Shown piece by piece: positions 1 through 14,900 of a DNA stretch of 21,000 bases (positions are counted from its first letter, which is position 1; each line of letters begins with the position of its first letter). The DNA lies in the NCBI GenBank assembly GCA_028565635.1, contig JAOXYB010107603.1:1-21000 (forward strand), read 5' to 3'. The notes below the pieces were generated by a model that was not told the origin of the DNA, made no database searches, and saw nothing but the letters and a program-made list of their open reading frames with translations. The stretch comes from Phoronis ovalis. Lineage: Eukaryota > Phoronida > Phoronidae. A program made the translations under genes and the position numbers.

Positions 1-1651
1 ATATATACAAAGTGTGACTTTGACTTAATTAACCTGTGGCTTCATCACAGTGGACACGAAAGAACTCCACTAGGAATCGTCTAGGACGGGTCCTGCAGTG
101 GACATCATTCACAATTGACAGTTTAATTGCTTTCTTATTTGTGTAAATTGCCAGTTCTTGTGTCATGTGGTAACCTGAACTAGTGTTAGTGACGCAACAG
201 GTATAAAATAAATCTATGGCTAGTTCCTCCACATGATGTAACTAATTAAATTAATTAGAACCTGACATAATAATTAATTCAGAAAATAAGCCTACGGATT
301 CTCTATCTTATTATTGTGAGAAAGTTGGTTGTTACCTTCCCGGGGTTAACTAGTTTTGCTTTACAATGAAACTAATTTAGTAAGGAAAATAGTTTTCAAT
401 GCAACTTGAAGGGAAGACGCATTACTAGTGAATAATATGTTTAAAAAATCCACCGCGCATTAAAAAATTCAAGAAATTGATGCAGGAACTCAACCAGCTC
501 TACAGCATCAACTAAGGTGCGAGGGATTGAGTTCCATGCAGTTCTTGGGTATAAAAACATTACCATGAGTATTCCTACCGCAATGTTTAAGAAATTGTCT
601 TCAAATCTATTAACATAGTATTTAGTTGCGTTTCAAGTTTTCATTGCAAAACCAGTGTCTTTCTTCAGCTACTAATTGGATACTTTGGTATTATATTCAT
701 AATAAACTGAAATCTTTAAAGAATGTTAATCTTCAAATTTTTGACTAAATTATGCGTAAACCTATTGTAACTTATTATCATTATGCCTATAATAATCACT
801 CTCTCATATAACTAACGCTGTAGGTATGAGTTTCGTGGGTTTCAGAGCTTCATAGTCAACTAGGTAATAAGATTTCTTGTTATTGGATAGGATAATTCTG
901 ATAGTCAAGATACTACTTCATCTTTTTTTGTGAGGAACACGTTTTTTCTAGTAACTTTTAATCCCCGCTCTCATTTTTTTCTTTGATTAATGTAGAGGTC
1001 TTTCCATAAAATTTCATATCAAATATGAAATATCTCTTTAAAAAACGGATGTTTTTATTTGCTTTAATTTTATCTGATTTTAAGTAGAATCTAAAACATA
1101 TCTTTGCCTATTATTTCAATAAATTTACGTAATAATTTTGTACCAGTCATTTCTTGCTCACGTTTCTGAACAGTCTTTGACTTCCCAGATATCCGGGGTA
1201 AGTAAAATATATGAATACTATTACAATAGTGCTTCTTCTGCGTCGTGTTTCTCTTTGTACGTATTATCTAAATGTTTTTATTGATACATTTTAATTTATA
1301 ATATAATCTTACTTTATATACGATGTAGGTTTAATACATAATTGTGATATCATAAGTACACAAATATGACATATTTAGTTGTGACCTGCGGAGCGCCATA
1401 TGTGCTAAGTTTTTCTTATATTTATAGATTCATTTAATTCTAAAACTAGCCGATTTCTGAAATAATTAAAATAAATCCAGTCTTGCTTTATTGCTCAAAG
1501 GTAAAATTAAATTTAATTCCTAACATAGTACTGTTTTATTATTTGAAAAAACCAACAGTGGTGGCAAGCAAGAATACAGCTCTGTGCGAGGCTCTTCACT
1601 TTTTAATAACAAGAATTTAATTTTAAAATATTCAAAACATTTGGATGTTTT

Positions 1652-1713
1652 ATTTTTATTTAAATAGAATTATTTGTATATGATTATACAAATAAATCTT
1701 TTTAAATAAAAAT
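1652..1713. repeat. Near-perfect AT-rich palindrome with 29-bp arms
   Basis: The arms 1652-1680 and 1685-1713 are reverse complements with two mismatches, around a TGAT spacer. The DNA could form a cruciform and a transcript a long hairpin. It could be the core of a small foldback element or a slippage product. I see no target-site duplication. Confidence 0.75.
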
Positions 1714-4334
1714 TTGTTTTTCTTGATACTTATTTTTAAGACGACCTCTCCTTTATTTTGTTCCGCTGGTATAACATTTAATAACGTAAGGTTCGTTAGG
1801 TTTTTGATAAGTGATGCGACTCGGTAGGTTGTAAAAAAGATTTTTATTAGTTTGCTAAGCTATCCATTTTCCTTTATAAAAGTGACAACAAACAACAAAA
1901 CAGAAATTAGACAGCTACCTCAAGATAGGCTACTTATCACAGTAGCGTTTGACAAAAATTATATATAAAAATAATCTCATACTGTGACTAAAAAGGGGGT
2001 AGCTGCTTGAAAATGATTGTCAACTGGCACGTGTACATCGTTTACATATAGACAACTGTCAAATTAGTCATTATTATTTTCTTGTGGGTCACTGAATTTT
2101 TGTAGCTTTGAATGTATATTGGTGGCCATGGTTAAAAACAGTGGGATATCTGTGATTGTACTTTTTACTGCCTTTATCAGTTGCTCTGCATGTTTCTCTA
2201 GCATTTCCTAGCAGATACCGGGCAGGGTCCTTAACAAAGTGCAAATGCATGTGGAAATGCGAGGAGCTTTGTTGGATTGTATGTGCTTGCACAGACGCTT
2301 GGTTTCCTACATAGCTGCTGATTTACGAAACCTAAACTTTTTTTCACGTGCATAACCCTTGCAGAGAAACATTAATGTTACGTTATAACTCAATTAAGGT
2401 TATCTAGCACATTGTGAAGAACAAGTCCTTATATGAAGCGCTTGATGAAAAGATGTTTTATACACTGTAGAACACCAGCACAAGAGAGTAAATCTGTGCA
2501 ACGCACTATCAAGTAGCTGAAAAATGAATAAGGAAATTGAAACGAGTTATATCCTGGTACCTATAATTTGTACAAAAAGTATACCCTTTCATTAAAAAAA
2601 TTACTATTTAGAAAAGAGAGCTAAAATAAATAAAAACTAAAGTTATTTTTTGTCCGAGCCGCTAGATAAATTAAGCATATGGAGTTTAATGTCTTTATCT
2701 TGATTAAAAAATCATTGAAAAAACTATATTCAATCGATTTGCAGTAAAAATGCAGCCGTTATAATTTCATAATTAAAAAGTCATAAAAATATAAGAAAGA
2801 AAAAAATAGAGTAGATAGACTTGATGAAATGGATGATTTTAGTTTTGCAGTAGCTTTTTTAAAATGAACCATCTGTTAGGCTGGGGGTTAGTTTACAATT
2901 GAGAGTTGGGAATAAAAATGTACGTTTGAAGGCTTCAGTGCAGATTCAATGGTGTGTGGAATGGCTTAATATAGAAACACTTTTGTAGTTATTTCACCCG
3001 AAACGGATATTTTGCTTACAAAGTGTATTTTTAATTATTTTTTCCCAATTTAAAAATAATTTTTACCTTAAGTTGTGGGTGACGCATTTTATATACACAT
3101 GTTTCATTTTTTATTCCAAAAATTTCGACACTATATTACACTTTTCTTCTTGCAAATTTACTTGATCTTGATAAGGGCAAGGGCATTACACTTTGTTCGG
3201 TTTGTATCACTGGACTCATTATTCCTCGATAGTTTGACCAAATACAAAGTTAAATGTTTACAATTTATGAGTTTGAGTCTCCGTTGATGAAAAATTGCAA
3301 TTCACAAGATCATATCGTCTGGAAAGCACAATAGATTTCATGGCGCAAAACGCTTCACATAGCCTCAAAACATTTCTAATATTACGCATAATCTTTTGTA
3401 TGTAATGTTTCACGTTTTTCACTAAGGAACTACAGATGAGGGAGAATGTTACACGCACAGAACTAATAATGTCTCTTAATGACAATTATTATGGCAAATT
3501 TTATATTCTGTAAGTCATTCAATCAATTCTACTAAGGAATGTTAAAAGCTACTGGTTATGTTAACGACAAACTATTACTAGTGTGGATATCTTTTATTTA
3601 ATCATGGGCCATACTTTGTGCCAGTAAATGTATTTGTGTTTACGATATTGCCAGGGCGGCGTAGCGAATTAAAATAGTCTGTGTGACCAATCGTACCTGT
3701 GCGTTCGAAAAATAGAACCACTGAGAAAAAAATACTATGCCTGACCTGGATGCTATGGCCATAACAACTTGGTTTCAGTATATAACACGCGACATTTGCT
3801 TGTCAACCTGTCTATTAAACTTGTATACAATCGTAGTTATTAAATCTGCTGCCTTGATCCGCCGTAACAAAAATCAATCGTCCTGTTTATCCTTTTAAAT
3901 GGCTCAGAAAATGTCAACAAAAGCAAACCAACTTATTAGCAACTTAATAAACTTGGTGGAAGTCAATCTTTTAAGTTGAACTTTTTCAATTTGTTCAGTT
4001 TAGCGAATACATTTTCTACCTATGATTAGTACGGACGTTACGCCAGAGTAATCGATAGTCAGGTAATGAAAGCTTGTCTCAGCAGGCACAGGTTTGTTGG
4101 TATGTAGTTATATACATGTCTGTTTCATCAAACCTTCAACAACTCAGCAGGAACATATCTAACTTCTGATCATCTATCCCTATCAAAACTTGAAGAAACA
4201 ACTTGATTTTGTTTTGGAGATGGTCAGAATGTAAAAAAGGCACAGACACCTAAATGTAAACTCAATGCTAACTCTGCAGCAATGAGCGATTTCCAGTTTG
4301 TGTACTCTCCTATGATTTGCCTATAGATTGATAG

Positions 4335-4368
4335 CAAATAGTGAAGGTTATCAAATAGTGAAGGTTAT
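4335..4368 (+). repeat. Perfect 17-bp tandem duplication
   Basis: CAAATAGTGAAGGTTAT occurs twice head to tail (4335-4351 and 4352-4368) without mismatch. The identity suggests a recent event. The second copy runs into GACCC, forming a hormone-receptor-like inverted half-site pair (AGGTTA-TGACCC), which may be chance. Confidence 0.9.
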
Positions 4369-4692
4369 GACCCGTGGCTGTGACTGGCAACACTAGAATT
4401 TTAATTAATCATAAGAAATACATATTTTCTTAAATAAAAAAATGTATATAGTGTGGTAATAACCAACCAGAAATAACATTTGCTTTGTTGCTTTCTTTAC
4501 ACGCTAATAACAGTTGAAATTAAATTGATTTTGGATTATTTAAATTAATTTTATATATATTGAATTCTTAGCGGAGTGGTTCATTTCGAAAAAAGCATTG
4601 CGTAAAAAATTTCAAATTATCAGATATCTAAATATTAAGCCAATACATTTGAAACGGATTCAGCAAAATCTTTTTAAATTCATTACAATCGC

Positions 4693-4767
4693 GTGTGGAG
4701 AGAACATATTATTTTGTACATATAGTCTCTCCAGTCTGCTGTTTGACATGTAGTGTTCTCTCTGTGT
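4693..4767. repeat. Imperfect hairpin with perfect 9-bp core stem
   Basis: GAGAGAACA (4698-4706) pairs with TGTTCTCTC (4754-4762). The stem could extend outward through five G-U pairs in a plus-strand transcript. A weaker TACAT/ATGTA pair lies inside. The roughly 75-nt span is near the size of a small microRNA precursor, but the middle is poorly paired. Confidence 0.35.
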
Positions 4768-5343
4768 TCCTACATTCTTTTCTCTATGAAGCGCACCAGG
4801 AATCTTCAAAATGCACAATTAGCCAATATAATGAGACGTTATAAAACCTGAATATTTGGGCGGATTAAAACGAGACAAAATATGTATCATATCAATATAA
4901 AAATACTTAAGTAGTAATGTTTTCTTAATTTTACATTCTTTCTTAGCGCGTTTGCAATATTCATAAAAGTTTTACTATGGTCTAGCTGCGTTTAACAAAA
5001 TGTATACAAGCTTTAACAGTCCTAAGCTAGCTTCTTGGAGACATTGGGATAAACATTGTTACTAAATGACACGCGCATTGAAAATTTATGAATGAAAAAT
5101 TGTTAAGAATCATAAATATATTTTATTAAATTCTACAAACTCGTAGCAATACCTATAATAACAGTTTTTCTAACCCTTTGTATAGTAAGAATACTAAGAG
5201 GGGTCTAACTTTCTATAAGGTGTTTAATCTAATATGTCCCCCAGGGCGCACAAACAACTTCCACTCTGTTTGAAATCAAAGTTGTACTTAAAGAACGAAA
5301 AATCAATGAAGGCAAGCTTTTTTATGATATGCATGTCTTCCTT

Positions 5344-5360
5344 GTACTAAAAATTAGTAC
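5344..5360. repeat. Short palindrome GTACTAA-aaa-TTAGTAC
   Basis: Perfect 7-bp arms around three A's. Such short inverted repeats are expected now and then in 21 kb of AT-rich DNA. No function is inferred. Confidence 0.6.
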
Positions 5361-5662
5361 TTTTATACGCAAAAATATTGTAGAATCTGGTTTTAATAAC
5401 AACGCATCTAGTTGTTAGATTATGATTTGAACAGATTTAAATGCTTACGTTAAACTGGTTAAAATTAAATGTTTGTACCTGAGGGTTAACAAGTGTCAGT
5501 TAATTCTATCTAAAACTATGAGTGTAAAATATCTAAACACTCACCCCATAATCTCTGCAGGATTTGACAGTTCCCCATAGGGAATGACAAATTTAAATAC
5601 CAAAAGCACCTGCTTGTATATTAAGAAGAAATTTTCAATTTATCTTAATTATGTTAAATAAA

Positions 5663-5680
5663 ACCGTAATTTCTTACGGT
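5663..5680. repeat. Short hairpin ACCGTAA-tttc-TTACGGT
   Basis: Perfect 7-bp arms with a four-base loop and a CpG in each arm. There is no T-run or other sign of a transcript end in the gene direction. Confidence 0.6.
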
Positions 5681-6380
5681 CTCTTAATTACTGTTTACTC
5701 GAAATACAACATCTCCGTCTCATTACACTTGGATTTAAATTAATGTTCATACTCGATTTAAATAGGGTTAACAAAGAAAGTTTGCCCACCAACAATAATC
5801 TGTATCCAGTATCTTGTCATGTTAATTTCGATGTTGTGATCATTTGCGTAATCACTGCCTTTGAATAAAGAAAACGTTCTGTGCAAGATCTGACAACAAA
5901 TTGGCTGAAAAGATATTTTCCTTTATAATAAAGAGTAGTTCTCATTTCGAAGGAATCAAAAATTATTGGCCAAACAAGAATGCCAGTCTGCATATTTTTA
6001 CAACTGTTTATTTTTGTATTTAGTGCACTTTGAATTAAGAATTAACGTTACTGCTAGTTATATTAGTCTCAGCGTGCTACAGCAAGTCTTTCGCTAGTAA
6101 ATTCATTGTACACGGGTTATTGCTGTTAGGTGTCAGAATGTTTTTTGGTCCCCTAAGATATGTAAGACCAAGAAATTGTGAAAAGTAATATAACAAAAAC
6201 AGCATCTATCGTTTCATAATTATATTTACAACTTATTACCAATAATCAAATAATTTTTCGGAACTAATTCTAAATGTTTACTAAATCAACCTATACTGAA
6301 TTTCATTTGGAAAGTACAAAACACCTAAATAAACAACATAAAATAAATATATATTTCACCGAAAAATAATTAAATAGTTT

Positions 6381-6390
6381 GTCACGTGAC
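6381..6390. promoter_or_regulatory. Palindromic E-box GTCACGTGAC
   Basis: This perfect 10-bp palindrome is the preferred site of USF, MITF and TFE-type bHLH-zip proteins. It lies about 750 bp beyond the likely end of Zic. Function is unknown. Confidence 0.3.
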
Positions 6391-7139
6391 TTAGACAAGA
6401 AATGACTAGATTTGATTGCAAGAAAATGAATTTTCATCAAAGTAGAAGAATCAGTTTTGACCTTAATAATTTGCAGTGTTCTCCTGCAGCTCAGGTTTCT
6501 GTTGTCTAAAAATTATATAAAAATAGTATATCAAGATGTTGTACTTTGGTCTACAAAATACCTTAATTAATCAAAAGTTTTAACTCAATTTGATTGGAAA
6601 ATGTTATATGCAGAGACATCTTAGTCACTGAAAACTAAAATACGTAATTTTTTACGAACGAAAAAATAAGGAATAAACTTCCAGATTATAAATTTTATCG
6701 TCATGGTTTAAATTTGTTAGAAAATTTGAAGTGACTTTGGCAATGAAAACATTTTAACTGTTGCTCTAGGTTAAGAACTAAGTTTGAATTCCATCAAGCA
6801 TCTAAACAGTTTTGAAAGCCGCTTCAAATTTCCATATCTACTTAATATATTATTATTAACAGCACCTTCATTTTTATCGAAAGTTATCACCTCCACTTGG
6901 GGACAACATTAGTTCCTAGCTTGTATACAACTTTACATTTTGATATTTCTATTTTGTTTGCATGTTATTAAAACGCTTGAAGTATCAAACTATGATTCTT
7001 TCACATTTTCATTTTGATTGTCTGCTTCTAAACACCCAAACCACGACAAAATGCAACAAAAAAATTGAAAAACCTAAAAATGTTTCTAAGGCAATGTTTA
7101 CCAAGATTTCCAACTGAAACCACTGTCGTTTCCACAATA

Positions 7140-7145
7140 TTTATT
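7140..7145 (-). terminator. Candidate polyadenylation signal AATAAA
   Basis: AATAAA on the minus strand lies about 155 nt after the stop codon. It is followed within 40 nt by G/T-rich sequence (TATTGTGG, then GTGGTTTCAGTTGG), as expected of a cleavage region. It is chosen because it is the first canonical hexamer after the stop. Confidence 0.45.
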
Positions 7146-7298
7146 CAAAAAGAAGCTAACAAAAAATCAAACAATAATTTCAATGAAAATCATTGCACAG
7201 TCCAATCACACTCTTAACAAGGCAGGCCATAAATATAGCATATAATCTACCAATACAAGAACAACTGCGGGTAAAGTCAATCACTCAACGACTTAGCT
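7140..7298 (-). other. Probable 3' UTR of Zic
   Basis: This is the stretch from the TAA stop to the first full AATAAA on the minus strand. It holds no open frame in the gene direction that I can recognise. The real 3' end could be further away, since AATAAA-like hexamers are frequent in this AT-rich DNA. An ATTAAA overlaps the stop codon at 7303-7298 and is too close to be the likely signal. Confidence 0.45.
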
Positions 7299-11999
<4,701 letters not shown>

Positions 12000-12990
12000 C
12001 TGTATGTGTTCTTTTATGAATTTTAAGATTTTCACTTCTAGCGAAGACTTTTCCGCAACCTGGGAATGGACAAGGAAATGGTTTTTCTCCTGTGTGTACT
12101 CGAACGTGGTTGACTAGTTTATACTTCGCCTTGAATGGTCTGCCATCCCTTGCACAATTCAGCCAAAAACATGCATGATTTGTCTGTTCCGGTCCACCAA
12201 CGTGTTCCACCGTAATATGCGTTACAATTTCATGCATAGTATGAAAAGTTTTATTGCAAGGTTTTTTTGGTTCCGTTTGGTCTTGATCAACCCATAGACA
12301 TGTATGTTCTTGCTTAATAGGGGGTCTCATATAGCGAAAAAATGCTCCTGGTCCGTGTGTACCCATATTCATATTCATGTTCATGTTCATATGGTTCATG
12401 TGTTGCAAATGCTGTGTCCCATAGGCGTCCGGTCTATGATTGGGGTACTGATATTGATCGGCACGGTACATATCTGCACCGGGGATACTTAACCGTACCT
12501 GACTATTGACATGAGACTGGGAATCGTGTAGACCAGGGAATAAAACATGACTCGGTGTCGTCGCTTCTTGGTGATGACCAAACGTCGAAGCTGTTGAAAA
12601 CATATTTTGAGATTCTGGAATACCTGTCATATGTTGTCTACGAAATAAAAAGTCTCTAGTCGTATAGCTATCTACATGTGAATGTGGTAAACTATAAGAA
12701 TTTGATTGTCCATACTGATTCTGAAAACTTGATGAATAACTTGGAGCTTCTGACGAGTGGTGAGGGGGGCTAAGTTTTAAAGCCCCCGGAGGTAGATGAG
12801 CTGTCTCCATAAACGGACTTATCATCTCGCTGGCTGTAGACGTAGAGTTATCTTGATCACTTGTTGACTTCTGCGTTACTGAAACATTAAATACACCATA
12901 GGCACTTGTTACTTCACGGTGTGTCTCTGTAGAACGACTAGTTTCATCTAACTTGGTCACAGTGCTACACTGAGTTAAATTATGATCCAT
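12000..12990 (-). CDS. Zic: Zic/odd-paired zinc-finger transcription factor, coding exon 1 (residues 1-330 plus first base of 331)
   Basis: This exon encodes the N-terminal half of a Zic-family nuclear DNA-binding regulator. Family members act in neural, mesodermal and segmental patterning. In order: a Ser/Thr-rich start; [19 protein letters not shown] (57-75), resembling the N-terminal block of vertebrate ZICs; the ZOC-type motif TRDFLFRRQ (111-119); a Met-Asn run (198-209); the ZF-NC segment [15 protein letters not shown] (214-228), with IKQE matching a SUMO-acceptor consensus; then fingers 1-3. Finger 1 uses C231, C245, H258 and H263. Finger 2 uses C274, C279, H295 and H299. Finger 3 uses C307, C312, H325 and H329. 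W233 and W276 give the tandem CWCH2 signature. The start is the first Met in the frame: TGA stands in frame three codons upstream (12999-12997), with A at -3 and G at +4. The exon ends G^GTTTGT in the Gly-331 codon (phase 1). An unseen 5' non-coding exon is possible. Confidence 0.97.
12004..12300 (-). other. Zinc fingers 1-3 of Zic, with tandem CWCH2 signature
   Basis: This stretch covers residues 231-329. Finger 1 has 13 residues between its two cysteines, one fewer than the vertebrate ZIC sequence I recall. This long, irregular finger is typical of Zic, Gli and Glis proteins, where fingers 1 and 2 pack together through the conserved tryptophans. Finger 3 ([19 protein letters not shown]) is essentially the family consensus. 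Fingers 3-5 are expected to make most base contacts. Confidence 0.95.
12364..12399 (-). repeat. In-frame Met/Asn coding repeat in Zic exon 1
   Basis: Residues 198-209 alternate Met with Asn or His ([12 protein letters not shown]). They are encoded by imperfect ATG-AAC/AAT hexamers, a coding minisatellite of period six. Its length probably varies between individuals or related species. It lies just before the conserved ZF-NC segment. Confidence 0.85.
12634..12669 (-). other. ZOC-type motif of Zic
   Basis: Residues 108-119 read [12 protein letters not shown]. This matches the short conserved Zic/Opa motif (S/T-R-D-F-L-F-R) N-terminal to the fingers. Its presence supports a full-length, conserved Zic rather than another Gli-superfamily protein. 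Confidence 0.9.
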
Positions 12991-13143
12991 AATATCTCAA
13001 CAATAAAACCCTCCGTCAATCGCGCCGCAGTAGGTCAAACAGACGAATAAGACTTCAACGCTGGCAAAAAAGAGTGTGCTATTCCTATCTTGTTAGGTGC
13101 CCAGCGGGAGCAACATTGAAAGGCAAAGTTATCGAGCTCTCCG

Positions 13144-13148
13144 ATTGG
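13144..13148 (-). promoter_or_regulatory. CCAAT box
   Basis: AGCCAATCGG reads on the minus strand, in gene orientation, about 155 bp before the ATG. The flanks agree with the NF-Y consensus (R-R-C-C-A-A-T-C-R). NF-Y sites usually lie 60-100 bp before the start of transcription, which would put the start around 13060-13085. Confidence 0.5.
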
Positions 13149-13161
13149 CTTGCTTTAGTAG

Positions 13162-13170
13162 TGATTGACA
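13162..13170 (+). promoter_or_regulatory. Pbx-Meis/Prep-like site
   Basis: TGATTGACA matches nine of ten bases of the composite Pbx-Meis site TGATTGACAG, with C in the last place. It is close to the CCAAT box. Short motifs like this occur by chance, so only the promoter position gives it weight. Confidence 0.3.
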
Positions 13171-13206
13171 CTTTCTTTGCTCATCTAGCAATACAGGCGT
13201 GAAAAG

Positions 13207-13225
13207 GGATTAACCACGCATGCGT
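13207..13225 (+). promoter_or_regulatory. GGATTA (Otx/bicoid-type) next to the palindrome ACGCATGCGT
   Basis: GGATTA at 13207-13212 is the core of Otx/Gsc/Pitx homeodomain sites. Four bases on, 13216-13225 is a perfect 10-bp palindrome containing CGCATGCG, close to the NRF1 consensus GCGCATGCGC. CpG-bearing palindromes are rare in this AT-rich DNA. Confidence 0.35.
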
Positions 13226-13490
13226 ATATGTCACAGTTCATACGTTACCAGTAGTTTTGTGACAATATACCCTCACTGATAAAAACTTTGTTTTAGTATT
13301 TTAAGGAATATATTTAAATTTAATTACGCAAAGTTTGTCCAAAATTCGCATAATATATACATATTTTAAAAAATATTCTTCAGTAATTTATATGACAATT
13401 TTAAAAAAATAATTTTTTACTGTTTTCAAAATAGTTGATAAAAGCTATAGCTACACTTCTTTTATTGAATACCTTGAATTAAATTGAGAG

Positions 13491-13557
13491 CAGGTGTGTA
13501 AACGGATTAGGTTTACTTTTGTTTCAAAGTGTTAAAGTCGCGCTATCGAAATCAAAG
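13491..13557. promoter_or_regulatory. Candidate upstream enhancer: dense cluster of developmental factor motifs
   Basis: About 500 bp before the ATG, 67 bp hold an E-box CAGGTG (13491) overlapping a T-box half-site AGGTGTG, and a forkhead core GTAAAC (13498). These are followed by GGATTA (13504), a second forkhead core in reverse orientation GTTTAC (13511), a Sox-like CTTTTGTT (13516) and a TCF/LEF-like ATCAAAG (13551). The two forkhead cores form an inverted repeat around the GGATTA. Factor identities are consensus matches only. Confidence 0.35.
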
Positions 13558-14900
13558 TCAAATCTAAACTGAGTGTTTAGCTGATCGTCTGCTATATCTA
13601 TAGGTGAATAAAAACAAAATCAGAAAATTTCCGAAATCTGACTGGAAAATTGGGCCTATTATTTTTCCACATTTTATTTGTAACTCTTCGTTCAAATAAA
13701 TTATTCTCAACGAAATATTTTCTCAGTTTTCTTTAAAATCGTCAAGTTTATGTTTTTATCAAACTGTGAGCTAGTGATTTGATGTAATCGTGACCAAAGG
13801 AAATGAGGCGTAATGAATGGTAGGCATAATAAGTGAGGTATAATCTATACAAATCTCGAGCGATTAGGACAAACTCTATTATCTAACTTTCTATACTAAA
13901 GGACTCCCGGTATTATGCCTAATAAACCCGCTGGAGCCTTCAAAGCCTCTTGAAGTTGGAAAAACATGAATGCGCCTTCTCTAAATAAAACAAACTCTTA
14001 CACCAAAATTCTGACGTCTATTTCCGACTTTTAAAAATACTATAGAAAAGATTAAGATAATCTGGTCAATTTCGGTATGGTTTTATGAAGATAATCCTTC
14101 TCCGGGTCCTGTCATAACGGATTAGAAAGATAATATAGAGTCTCATGGAGGGAAACTCATAAAAACAATTGGTACTCAGTGACCCCCTGGGTAATGGTCC
14201 ATGCTTTATGATGTAATTTAACCTGAGGGTATATTCACCCTAATTATACATAATGATACAAAATTTTAACATTTTTAGTAAAGGAATGTATTGTTAAATA
14301 TATGAGATAAGTTAGCTCGTAGATTCGTGGGAACATGTTTGCGTTATAATTAAGACAAAATGCAATGAATCGAAAATAGTCGATACTTTGGCAGAAGCTT
14401 GCTCTCCGAACAGTGTATATTTACTAAGGAATCTTGTTCTTCCACGAATGCCAAACACACAAGGGCAGTTACGGGCCCATGAAGAGTTGTCATTTTTCGC
14501 ATTACAGGAGCAGTGAAAAGTCACGAAAACAGTGTCATATACTGTACATATAATGTTATGATCCATAGAAGTGCTCACTAAGACCTATTTTTGTTCCCAT
14601 TACTGATTCTTAAGGTTAGGATATATTAGCAGTCACTATAATTCCAAAGGCGAAATCGGAGATTTATGAGAATCTGAGAGTTGCGAATTAATGTGTTCTC
14701 TCGTGTCAAGTTTATTTAATTCCTCAGCAATAAGACATTAATTAAGTGGAACATATCACTTTATTAACATTTCATTTTGATAGACAGATGAAATAAACAA
14801 TTTCAATCTAATAAAATGATTTGGGTGTATATAAATTGCAGTGCAAGTATAATTCGTAAAACCACATAAGTAAAAAGTAAAATGGCATGTAAATAGTATA

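Larger units (their letters stand above)
1..7139. other. Downstream intergenic region without recognisable genes
   Basis: This is AT-rich DNA beyond the likely end of Zic. No open frame exceeds about 75 codons and none has a protein family I recognise. The stretches 29-232 and 2089-2292 (both minus strand) are slightly richer in G/C but have no supporting gene structure. The short repeats and palindromes listed separately are the only structure I could find. An extended 3' UTR could reach into the right edge. Confidence 0.6.
12991..13260 (-). promoter_or_regulatory. Probable 5' UTR and proximal promoter of Zic
   Basis: The 270 bp before the start codon are visibly richer in G/C and CpG than the surroundings, for example CGCGCCGC at 13021-13028. 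They contain a CCAAT box, a Pbx/Meis-like site, a GGATTA site and an NRF1-like palindrome. I see no clear TATA box at a fixed place, and the transcription start cannot be set from sequence alone. Confidence 0.5.

Noticed and set aside
2089-2292. His-rich 67-codon minus-strand frame in a slightly GC-richer patch
   Set aside because: No match to any transposase or other family that I know, and no flanking inverted repeats.
4078-4151. Two copies of CTCAGCAGG, resembling a Zic binding core, as possible autoregulatory sites
   Set aside because: The motif is short, degenerate and common. There is no cluster or symmetry beyond the two copies.
12304-12492. Plus-strand open frame with HIHIHVHVH
   Set aside because: Antisense of the Met-Asn coding repeat in exon 1.
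14312-14578. 88-codon minus-strand frame containing MDHNI, like the MDHNL start of Zic, with the same 11-base ATGGATCATAA
   Set aside because: The likeness ends after 11 bases. Nothing else of Zic follows, and no family is recognised. Probably coincidence.
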